A DNA stretch of 64,000 nt, from contig CAYWUJ010000001.1 in NCBI GenBank assembly GCA_964461455.1, positions 62,001 through 126,000 on the forward strand. Reading direction: 5' to 3'. The translations under genes and the position numbers were made by a program. The notes beneath the pieces are model-generated. The model saw only the letters and a program-made list of their open reading frames with translations. It was not told where the DNA came from and did no database searches. How positions within the stretch are numbered: the stretch's first letter is position 1; each line of letters begins with the position of its first letter. This stretch comes from UBA1413 sp964461455 (GTDB lineage: Bacteria > Bacteroidota > Bacteroidia > Bacteroidales > Prolixibacteraceae). Positions 33,670-40,948 of the stretch are shown here, piece by piece.

Positions 33670-34763
33670 TGGCATTGCGCTACAGGAAAATCACCGTCAA
33701 GGCAGGGAGTAATGTGCTGGCCAGGGAGGATGGCACCCTTCATGTCGCCAGAATTGCCCATCTGGTGGAGCAGATTGCGGCCCTCCGGAAGCAGGGGGTG
33801 GAAGTGGTGCTGGTTTCTTCGGGAGCCGTAGCTGCCGGGAAAGCCATTCTCACCCCTTCGCGCAAAACCGACGCCGTTTCGGCACGGCAGCTGTGGGCGG
33901 CCCTGGGACAGGTGAAACTGATGGGACGCTATTCCGACTTTTTCAGGGAGTACGGACAGGTGTGCGCCCAGGTGCTTCTCACCAAGGAGAATTTCTCAAG
34001 CCGCACCCACTACCTGAACATGAAAAACTGCATCACCACCCTCCTTGAAAACGGGGTTATCCCTATTGTGAATGAGAACGACACCATTTCGGTGACCGAG
34101 CTGATGTTCACCGACAACGACGAGCTGTCGGGACTCATGGCCACTCTGGCCGGAAGTGAGGCGCTGATCATCCTGAGCAATGTTGACGGGGTGTATGACG
34201 GGGATCCCTCCGATCCTGCGTCGAGGGTGATTTCGGTGATCAGCAGCGACCTCGATGACGAGGCGATCCACATTTCGGGGGAGATGTCGGGATTTGGACG
34301 CGGCGGCATGAAAACCAAACTCCGCATTGCCCGGAAATCGGCAGGCAGCGGCATTGCCGTTCATGTGGCCAACGGAAACCGCCTCAACATCCTTGCCGAC
34401 ATCATGGATACAGGCAAGGAGGTGCCCCATACCTATTTTGTGCCCGGCAGGAAAAGCGTTTCCGGGGTTAAAAACTGGATTGCCCATTCCGGCTCTTTTG
34501 CCAAGGCCACCGTCACCGTCAACCAGGGAGCCGCCCAGGCCCTGCGCTCCGACAAGGCTGTCAGCCTCCTTCCCGTGGGGGTGGTCTCGGTAGGGGGCGA
34601 TTTTAAAACCGGCGACCTGCTGCGCATCGTCGATGAGGAAGGCCAGCATGTGGGATTGGGGAAGGCGCGCTTCAGTTCCGACCGGCTGGAAAGGGAAAAG
34701 AATACCCTCCACCAGCAGCCCCTGATCCATTACGACTACCTGTATATTAATCACGAAAAATAA
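33669..34763 (+). CDS. proB: Glutamate 5-kinase with PUA domain
   Basis: 364 residues. The amino-acid kinase domain spans about 1-260 (VVLVSSGAVAAGK, PIVNENDTISV, GRGGMKTKLRIA). The C-terminal hundred residues form a PUA domain (VTVNQGAAQALRSDKAVSLLPVGV), as in the E. coli enzyme. It phosphorylates glutamate as the first step of proline synthesis and is normally inhibited by proline. It overlaps proC by one base and is followed after six bases by proA. Confidence 0.95.
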   Translation: MALRYRKITVKAGSNVLAREDGTLHVARIAHLVEQIAALRKQGVEVVLVSSGAVAAGKAILTPSRKTDAVSARQLWAALGQVKLMGRYSDFFREYGQVCAQVLLTKENFSSRTHYLNMKNCITTLLENGVIPIVNENDTISVTELMFTDNDELSGLMATLAGSEALIILSNVDGVYDGDPSDPASRVISVISSDLDDEAIHISGEMSGFGRGGMKTKLRIARKSAGSGIAVHVANGNRLNILADIMDTGKEVPHTYFVPGRKSVSGVKNWIAHSGSFAKATVTVNQGAAQALRSDKAVSLLPVGVVSVGGDFKTGDLLRIVDEEGQHVGLGKARFSSDRLEREKNTLHQQPLIHYDYLYINHEK

Positions 34764-34769
34764 CCACCC

Positions 34770-36017
34770 ATGGATATCCTGCCCCTCCTGAAAGAATCCC
34801 GACAGGCGGCTTCCCGTCTTCCCCTCATCGCGGAAGGAAGGGTCACCGCTCTTCTCTATGACCTGGCCGATGCTGCGGAAAGGGAGATTCCCTTTATCGT
34901 GGCAGAAAACCGGAAGGACCTGGAAAGGATGGATCCCGGTGATCCCCGTTATGACAGGCTCCTTCTCACTCAGGAGAGGATCAGGGGCATTGCCGGCGAC
35001 ATCCGCCAGGTAGCCGCCTTACCCTCTCCCCTGGGAGAACTCCTGTCGGAATACACCCGTAGTGACGGACTGAAAATCAGCAGGATAACGGTTCCCTTCG
35101 GAGTCATCGGCATCATCTATGAAGCACGGCCCAATGTCACCTTCGATGTCTTTGCCCTCTGTCTGAAGTCGGGGAATGGCTGCATTCTGAAAGGAGGCAG
35201 TGATGCCGTTTTTTCAAACGGCGCCATTCTTGCGGTGATCAGGAGAACCCTTGAAAAACACGGTTTTCCGGCGGAAGTGGTCACCCTTCTTCCGGCAGGC
35301 AGGGAGGAGACCCTTCAGATGATGACTGCCCGTGATTATATCGACCTGATCATTCCCCGGGGCAGCCAGGGACTGATCGATTTTGTAAGGCGTACGGCCA
35401 CCGTGCCGGTGATAGAGACGGGAGCGGGAATCTGTCACACCTATTTTGACAGGGAAGGCGACACGGAAGCCGGAGCTGCCATAATCCTCAATGCCAAGAC
35501 CCGCCGGCCTTCGGTATGTAATGCCCTCGACTGCCTGGTGATCCACGGCGACCGGCTGGGTGACCTCCCCCGGCTGACCGCGGCCCTGGCAGACAAAGGG
35601 GTGTTCCTCTACGCCGACGCCCCGTCGTATGCAGCCCTGCAGGGCCATTATCCCCCTGACCTTCTGGAAAAAGCAACAGCGGAATCCTTCGGCACCGAAT
35701 TTCTCTCACTGAAAATGGCCATAAAAAGCGTCGGTTCCCCCGAAGAAGCGCTGGAACACATTGCCCGTTACAGCTCACGGCACAGTGAGGCCATCGTGAC
35801 CGGCAACCGGGAGACAGCGGCCCGGTTTCAGCAACTGGTCGACGCAGCGGTAGTCTATGTCAACGCCTCCACGGCATTCACCGATGGGGCACAGTTTGGC
35901 CTGGGCGCCGAAATCGGCATCAGCACCCAGAAACTGCACGCCCGGGGCCCCATGGCCCTGAGAGAACTCACCACATACAAATGGATGGTCACCGGAAACG
36001 GCCACATCAGACCATAA
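34770..36017 (+). CDS. proA: Glutamate-5-semialdehyde dehydrogenase (gamma-glutamyl phosphate reductase)
   Basis: 415 residues of the aldehyde dehydrogenase fold. The signature VPFGVIGIIYEARPNVTFD and the catalytic cysteine in ETGAGICHTYFD are present. It reduces gamma-glutamyl phosphate with NADPH to glutamate semialdehyde, which cyclises spontaneously. It closes the proC-proB-proA unit. The 102 bases downstream, before argF', hold a small hairpin (36019-36036, AAACCGGA/TCCGGTTT) without a T run. Confidence 0.95.
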   Translation: MDILPLLKESRQAASRLPLIAEGRVTALLYDLADAAEREIPFIVAENRKDLERMDPGDPRYDRLLLTQERIRGIAGDIRQVAALPSPLGELLSEYTRSDGLKISRITVPFGVIGIIYEARPNVTFDVFALCLKSGNGCILKGGSDAVFSNGAILAVIRRTLEKHGFPAEVVTLLPAGREETLQMMTARDYIDLIIPRGSQGLIDFVRRTATVPVIETGAGICHTYFDREGDTEAGAAIILNAKTRRPSVCNALDCLVIHGDRLGDLPRLTAALADKGVFLYADAPSYAALQGHYPPDLLEKATAESFGTEFLSLKMAIKSVGSPEEALEHIARYSSRHSEAIVTGNRETAARFQQLVDAAVVYVNASTAFTDGAQFGLGAEIGISTQKLHARGPMALRELTTYKWMVTGNGHIRP

Positions 36018-36098
36018 AAAACCGGAACTCCGGTTTGACACATCCGTAGATTCACCCGAACGAGTGAGCGTCGCGGCCACGTCTTTTAAACCCTTTAA

Positions 36099-36112
36099 TG
36101 AATAATTAACCA
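36099..36112. promoter_or_regulatory. Possible degenerate ARG box before argF'
   Basis: TGAATAATTAACCA keeps one full TGAAT arm and three of five positions of the other arm, 7 bases before the argF' ATG. That is a position like the box at argR. The match is imperfect and may be chance in AT-rich DNA. Confidence 0.3.
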
Positions 36113-36119
36113 GTCAACA

Positions 36120-37070
36120 ATGAGACATTTCACTTCAGTACACGACATCCCCGACCTGCGTAAAGCACTGGAAACCGCTTACGACGTCAAAAAGAATCCT
36201 TTTGCCTATTCCCATCTGGGAAAAAACAAAACGATGGTCCTGATTTTCTTTAATTCGAGCCTGCGGACCCGGCTGAGTACCCAAAAGGCAGCCATGAACC
36301 TGGGCATGAATACCATGGTCCTGAATGTCAACGAAGAGGGATGGCAGCTGGAAACAGAACTGGGCGTGGTGATGGACGGGAACAAGCCGGAACATCTGAG
36401 GGAGGCGGTGCCGGTGATTGGCTCCTATTGTGATATCATCGGGGTGCGCTCCTTTGCCCGGTTTGAGAGCAGGGAAGACGACTACGGGGAGAAGATACTA
36501 CGCCAGTTTATGGACTATGCCGGGGTTCCCATCGTCAGTATGGAGGCGGCCACGCGTCATCCGTTACAGAGCTTTGCCGATCTGATGACCATCGAAGAGC
36601 TGAAAACCAGGGAGCGGCCAAAGGTGGTTCTCACCTGGGCGCCACATCCGAAGGCCCTGCCCCAGGCCGTGGCCAACTCCTTTGTGGAATGGATGCACCG
36701 GACCGATTACGAACTGGTGGTCACCCATCCCGAAGGGTATGAACTGGCCCCTGCATTTATGGAGGGAGTCACCGTGGAGTATGACCAGAAAAAAGCCTTC
36801 CGCGATGCCGACTTCATCTATGCCAAAAACTGGGCTTCCTACACCCGGTATGGCGAGGTCCTTTCGAAAGATATGAACTGGACCGTCGATGCCCCTAAGA
36901 TGGCCCTTACCCGCAGTGCCCGTTTTATGCATTGCCTTCCGGTTCGCCGGAACATGATCGTCACCGACGAGGTGATCGACAGTGCGGCTTCGGTGGTGAT
37001 ACAGGAAGCAGCCAACCGCGAGTGGTCAGCCATGGCCGTTCTGAAAATGATCCTGGAAAACAACCCCTGA
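36120..37070 (+). CDS. argF': N-succinyl-L-ornithine carbamoyltransferase (AOTCase/SOTCase family)
   Basis: 316 residues, closely resembling the structurally known Bacteroides fragilis enzyme. Carbamoyl-phosphate motif: NSSLRTRLSTQKAA (45-58). Acyl-ornithine-side signatures: MEAATRHPLQSFADL and HCLPVRRNMIVTD. The residue that separates the two acyl specificities is Pro90 (DGNKPEH), as in the succinylornithine enzyme; acetylornithine enzymes have glutamate there. The predicted reaction is therefore carbamoylation of N-succinylornithine to N-succinylcitrulline. Ordinary ornithine transcarbamylase is not seen here. Carbamoyl phosphate would come from CarAB in the same region. Confidence 0.92.
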   Translation: MRHFTSVHDIPDLRKALETAYDVKKNPFAYSHLGKNKTMVLIFFNSSLRTRLSTQKAAMNLGMNTMVLNVNEEGWQLETELGVVMDGNKPEHLREAVPVIGSYCDIIGVRSFARFESREDDYGEKILRQFMDYAGVPIVSMEAATRHPLQSFADLMTIEELKTRERPKVVLTWAPHPKALPQAVANSFVEWMHRTDYELVVTHPEGYELAPAFMEGVTVEYDQKKAFRDADFIYAKNWASYTRYGEVLSKDMNWTVDAPKMALTRSARFMHCLPVRRNMIVTDEVIDSAASVVIQEAANREWSAMAVLKMILENNP

Positions 37071-37158
37071 CTCTTCCGGGAGATCAGGGTGGGGGCTCCT
37101 GTAAAGCCATGATATGACATTGCGGGGTGATTCCCCGACATGAGATCTGTGAAATTTC

Positions 37159-37166
37159 TATCTTTG
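37159..37166 (+). promoter_or_regulatory. -7 element for hisA
   Basis: TATCTTTG matches TAnnTTTG, 32 bases before the hisA ATG at 37199. A small hairpin CGGGG-TGATT-CCCCG (37123-37137) lies just upstream, where a -33 box would be. This supports the 37199 start over the longer frame. Confidence 0.45.
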
Positions 37167-37198
37167 GGGCCTCCGGAACCCGATCCGGGGAAAAGAAC

Positions 37199-37948
37199 AT
37201 GAGAAAAACGGAAATCATACCAGCCCTTGACATTCTGGGAGGCAAGTGTGTCAGGCTGTCGCAAGGCGATTATGCGCGCCAGACGGTATACAACAGTGAC
37301 CCCGTCGAGGTGGCCATGATGTTTGAAGATGCAGGCATCAGGAGGCTTCACCTGGTAGACCTCGACGGCGCCCGGGAAAAGCATATTGTTAACCATGGCG
37401 TTTTGGAAAGGATAGCCGTGAAAACCCGGTTGACCATTGATTTCGGCGGGGGACTGAAAAGTGATGAGGACCTGCGCATCGCCTTTGAAAGCGGGGCCGC
37501 CATGGTGACCGGAGGCAGCATAGCCATCAGGGATCCGGAGCTCTTCCTGGGGTGGTTAACCCGGCACGGTCCTGAGAGGATTATCCTGGGCGCCGATGCC
37601 AGGGAGGGAAAAATTGCCGTGAGCGGATGGCAGGAGGAGTCTGAAAAAGGAGTCATCCCCTTCATCAGCGAATGGGTGGGCAAAGGGATCCAAAAAGTGA
37701 TCTCTACCGATATTGCCAGGGATGGCATGCTGACAGGGCCCTCGCTGGAACAGTACCGCGACATCCTGGCACAATTTCCCGGGCTGGGCCTCATCGCCAG
37801 TGGAGGAATCTCCTCCATGGAGGATATCTTCGCCCTCACGGAAGCCGGCGTTCCGGGAGCCATCACCGGCAAGGCCATTTATGAAGGCAAAATCCTGCTG
37901 AAGGAGATCTATAATTATAATAAAACGGAAACGCCACAGGTGCCTTGA
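37199..37948 (+). CDS. hisA: ProFAR isomerase HisA
   Basis: 249 residues from the ATG at 37199; the frame open from 37127 would cross the promoter. It is a half-symmetrical beta-alpha barrel with the two catalytic aspartates in IPALDILGGK (Asp9) and STDIARDGM, and phosphate loops FGGGLKSD and SGGISS. It performs the Amadori isomerisation in histidine synthesis. hisF starts 50 bases after the stop. The other early his genes are not in the window. Confidence 0.95.
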   Translation: MRKTEIIPALDILGGKCVRLSQGDYARQTVYNSDPVEVAMMFEDAGIRRLHLVDLDGAREKHIVNHGVLERIAVKTRLTIDFGGGLKSDEDLRIAFESGAAMVTGGSIAIRDPELFLGWLTRHGPERIILGADAREGKIAVSGWQEESEKGVIPFISEWVGKGIQKVISTDIARDGMLTGPSLEQYRDILAQFPGLGLIASGGISSMEDIFALTEAGVPGAITGKAIYEGKILLKEIYNYNKTETPQVP

Positions 37949-37998
37949 AGATTCTGAACAGTCAGGCCATCAGTGAATGCCGTGTGAAAAGGAATATC

Positions 37999-38754
37999 AT
38001 GTTAGCCAAAAGGATCATACCCTGTCTTGATATCAAGGATGGCCAAACGGTCAAGGGGATACGCTTTGTAGACATCCGTGAGGTGGGGGACCCTGTGGAA
38101 CTGGGAGCCTGGTACGCTTCACAGGGGGCCGATGAACTTGTTTTTCTCGACATCACGGCAACCCACGAAGGGCGCAAGACCTTCACCGGGCTGGTGAAGA
38201 GGATAGCCCGGGAGATCAACATCCCCTTTACCGTGGGAGGGGGCATCAGTGAACTGCGTGATGCCGGAGACCTGCTGGCAGCGGGTGCCGACAAGATCAG
38301 CATCAACTCGTCAGCCGTCAGGGATCCCCGGTTGATCGATGAACTGGCCTCCCACTTCGGGAGTCAGTTCGTGGTGCTGGCCATCGATGCCAGGGGTGAT
38401 GAACAGGGGCATTGGACCGTGACCGTCAATGGAGGACGCATTCCCACCGAAAGGGAGCTTTTCTCCTGGGCACAGGAGGGTGAACGCCGGGGAGCAGGCG
38501 AGATCCTCTTTACATCGATGAACCACGACGGCACCAAAAACGGATTTGCCTGCCGGGAACTGGCACACCTCTCCGAGAAGCTCACCATCCCCGTCATTGC
38601 CTCGGGAGGTGCCGGAACCATGGAACACTTCGCGGAAGTCTTCACCCTGGGAAAGGCAGATGCCGGACTGGCAGCCAGCATCTTTCACTTCCGGGAGATC
38701 GCCATCCCCGACCTGAAAGCCTACCTTCGTCACCAGGGAATCACCGTCAGATAA
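37999..38754 (+). CDS. hisF: Imidazole glycerol phosphate synthase cyclase subunit HisF
   Basis: 251 residues from the ATG at 37999, giving the standard MLAKRIIPCLDIKDG opening. An upstream TTG in frame is rejected. Beta-alpha barrel; catalytic aspartates are Asp11 (CLDIKDG) and the one in AIDARGDEQG. It closes the imidazole ring using ammonia from HisH and yields AICAR for purine synthesis. The partner glutaminase hisH is not adjacent and must be elsewhere. Confidence 0.95.
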   Translation: MLAKRIIPCLDIKDGQTVKGIRFVDIREVGDPVELGAWYASQGADELVFLDITATHEGRKTFTGLVKRIAREINIPFTVGGGISELRDAGDLLAAGADKISINSSAVRDPRLIDELASHFGSQFVVLAIDARGDEQGHWTVTVNGGRIPTERELFSWAQEGERRGAGEILFTSMNHDGTKNGFACRELAHLSEKLTIPVIASGGAGTMEHFAEVFTLGKADAGLAASIFHFREIAIPDLKAYLRHQGITVR

Positions 38755-38803
38755 AGCTTCAGACCAGAGATTAAGACATAATAATCGGTTAAAATTATAG
38801 CGC

Positions 38804-39421
38804 ATGGAAAAGATAAAAGAGACCACCGCCCCTGATTTCTCGAAACTTAACGGTTTGGTGCCGGCAGTGATCCAGGACAATACCACCCTGAAGGTGCTGA
38901 TGCTGGGATTCATGAATGAGGAGGCCTGGAGGAAAACCGAGGAGACCGGCAGGGTCACTTTTTTCAGCCGCAGCCGCAACAGGCTATGGACCAAGGGAGA
39001 GGAAAGCGGCAATTTCCTGGAGGTTACCGAAATCCTTTCCGACTGTGATAATGACACCCTGCTGATCAAGGTCAACCCCGCCGGTCCGGTATGCCATACT
39101 GGTGCCGACACCTGCTGGGAAGAGGTCAACGAAGAGAGCGACCTTCTTTTTCTGGAATATTTGCAGGACCTGGTCGACGAACGGAAAAGGGGGATGCCCG
39201 AAGGCTCATATACCACTTCTTTATTCCGGGAGGGAACCCGGCGAATCGCCCAGAAAGTGGGGGAAGAAGCCGTGGAAACCATTCTGGGGGCCGTGTCGGG
39301 CGACGATGAGAATTTCCTGTATGAGGGAGCCGATCTCCTTTACCACCTGATTGTTCTCCTTTCCCAGAAAGGATACAGGATCGAGGATCTGGCGGCAGAA
39401 CTGAAAAAAAGACACCGGTAA
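38804..39421 (+). CDS. hisIE: Bifunctional phosphoribosyl-AMP cyclohydrolase / phosphoribosyl-ATP pyrophosphatase
   Basis: 205 residues. The N-terminal HisI domain has the metal-binding segment SDCDNDTLL and the cysteines in GPVCHTGADTCW. The C-terminal HisE domain (from about 115) is the helical pyrophosphatase with EEAVETILGA. These are the second and third steps of histidine synthesis in one protein, a common fusion. It lies 49 bases after hisF on the same strand. Confidence 0.95.
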   Translation: MEKIKETTAPDFSKLNGLVPAVIQDNTTLKVLMLGFMNEEAWRKTEETGRVTFFSRSRNRLWTKGEESGNFLEVTEILSDCDNDTLLIKVNPAGPVCHTGADTCWEEVNEESDLLFLEYLQDLVDERKRGMPEGSYTTSLFREGTRRIAQKVGEEAVETILGAVSGDDENFLYEGADLLYHLIVLLSQKGYRIEDLAAELKKRHR

Positions 39422-39556
39422 ACCCGCCGGCATTTTATAAAACATGGTTGCAAAACATATCTCCATTGCGTGTATAACATATCCCCGGGGAAGGTAATTT
39501 GATATTTTTTTCTGACTTTTAGCTGGAAATTATTATCTTATTAAAGAACCTGAATT

Positions 39557-40240
39557 ATGGAATCGAAAAATCTGTGTCCGTCGACAACCGCAACCATCTT
39601 CGCCTGTCAGTCGATCATCAATTCTTTTGCCGAGAATATATACGAGCTGGCGCACATACGTAAAGAGTGGAATGTTGCCTATGCCCATTCCCTCAAAAAG
39701 GAGGCCCAGGAGATTGTAGACAAGATGGCCGCATCGGGGAACATCAAAGCCACCCTTGAGAAGCTGAAGGTATGGCGGGAACTGATGATTTCCGCGCTGA
39801 CCGATATCGGGATTATCAGGGCATCTGTGAAGAACGACTACAAGAGCGACAAACCGTTTCAGAAGGAGTTTTACCAGGTGTTGGGATACAACGATTTTTT
39901 CAGTGATTCCAAGAATGGAGACCACTACAGTATGTTCAGGTTTGTGAATGTATTTGCTGAAAACCTGACTCCGGAACTCAGGGAAAAGATCCTGGCCGGT
40001 GGTCTCGACCCCCACATCGTGGACAGGGTCTTGCAAACAGCGCGTGAGCTCGGGAATTTCTCCGAGTGTTTCTCACTGATGAACGATGCGGGGGTCCTTT
40101 CCGAAGAGGAACAGCAGAAAATCGAACGGTTATACAGCGAGGTAAGAGATATCAGCCGCCTTGCCACCGCATACTTCTATTTTGATCCGCAAAAAAGGGA
40201 AGCCTTCAATTTCTTCAAGGCGTTGCGTAACCTGAGGTAG
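39557..40240 (+). CDS. Conserved cytoplasmic helical protein, function unknown
   Basis: 227 residues, with no signal peptide or membrane segment. It is predicted mostly alpha-helical with many charged residues (ELAHIRKEWNVAYAHSLKKEA; LYSEVRDISRLATAYF). I do not recognise a characterised family; it looks like a Bacteroidota-specific protein of the size class often annotated as hypothetical. It is a single gene with its own 135-base upstream region and a strong terminator. Confidence 0.6.
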   Translation: MESKNLCPSTTATIFACQSIINSFAENIYELAHIRKEWNVAYAHSLKKEAQEIVDKMAASGNIKATLEKLKVWRELMISALTDIGIIRASVKNDYKSDKPFQKEFYQVLGYNDFFSDSKNGDHYSMFRFVNVFAENLTPELREKILAGGLDPHIVDRVLQTARELGNFSECFSLMNDAGVLSEEEQQKIERLYSEVRDISRLATAYFYFDPQKREAFNFFKALRNLR

Positions 40241-40275
40241 AAAGAACCAGGGGAGAAAATCGCCCCGTTCACCGG

Positions 40276-40321
40276 AAAGCCTTCCGGCAGTTAAAAACAG
40301 CTGCGGGAAGGCTTTTTTTTT
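40276..40321 (+). terminator. Rho-independent terminator
   Basis: AAAGCCTTCC (40276-40285) pairs with GGAAGGCTTT (40306-40315), with nine T through 40321. It ends the unknown helical-protein gene and abuts the stop of the convergent DUF4494 gene. Confidence 0.85.
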
Positions 40322-40815
40322 CAGATCTCCTCATCTACCCCCAGCCCGGGTGTGGCAAAGGGCATGGTCACCGGAGGGATTTGCTGACCGGGGACATAAG
40401 GAAAGACATCGGCGATGGTGCTCACGGCCATCGTAGAGATCACGTAAGGAACGATCAGAAAGGAGAGGCTCTCCTCAAGCCGGTCCAGGGCATGTCTGAT
40501 ATCATCGGCCTGCACCAGGTAGGTAGTCCTGAGTTTTTTCTCCCTTCCGGCTTCTTCATCGATCGCCACCAGGTTGATGGTGCACCGGTACCACCATTCT
40601 CCCACTTCAAAGGGGAATACTTCCGCCACTTTTGATTTCCTGATATCGGTAACGGTGAATTCACCGCGGACCATGGTTTGCATCATGGCGATAATCCTTG
40701 CTTCGGCATCGGTAAATGAAATGGCATCGAGGAGGAAGGTCTCGGTGACCATTCTTTCTTTGCCGTTGTTGTCCACTTTCTGGTATTTTACCTTACATTC
40801 AAACCAGGTCTGCAT
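40321..40815 (-). CDS. DUF4494 family protein
   Basis: 164 residues from the methionine giving MQTWFECKVKYQK (40815); 40818 and 40839 are open alternatives. A -7 box TATTTTTG on the minus strand at 40843-40836 favours the short form. The sequence matches DUF4494 of Bacteroidota: a compact domain with ETFLLDAISFTDAEARI and GEWWYRCTINLV, then a more variable proline-rich C-terminus. No function is known to me. It is cytoplasmic by composition and divergent from maeB. Confidence 0.75.
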   Translation of the reverse strand: MQTWFECKVKYQKVDNNGKERMVTETFLLDAISFTDAEARIIAMMQTMVRGEFTVTDIRKSKVAEVFPFEVGEWWYRCTINLVAIDEEAGREKKLRTTYLVQADDIRHALDRLEESLSFLIVPYVISTMAVSTIADVFPYVPGQQIPPVTMPFATPGLGVDEEI

Positions 40816-40894
40816 CATATTTGAGAATTTTGACGGCAAAAATAGGGGAAAAAGCCGAGTTGGGGTCTTCCCTCCAAAAAGATAGTTCCGAAAA

Positions 40895-40925
40895 TTGCAA
40901 TTTTGACCGGAATTCCTTATATTTC
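40895..40925 (+). promoter_or_regulatory. Promoter for maeB
   Basis: TTG at 40895-40897, 20 bases, then TATATTTC at 40918-40925, seven of eight to TAnnTTTG. It lies 23 bases before the maeB ATG. Confidence 0.5.
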
Positions 40926-40948
40926 AATTAAATAATAACTAAAGAAAG

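Noticed and set aside
36019..36036. Hairpin after proA as a terminator
   Set aside because: The stem is perfect but only 8 bp with a two-base loop and no T run follows.
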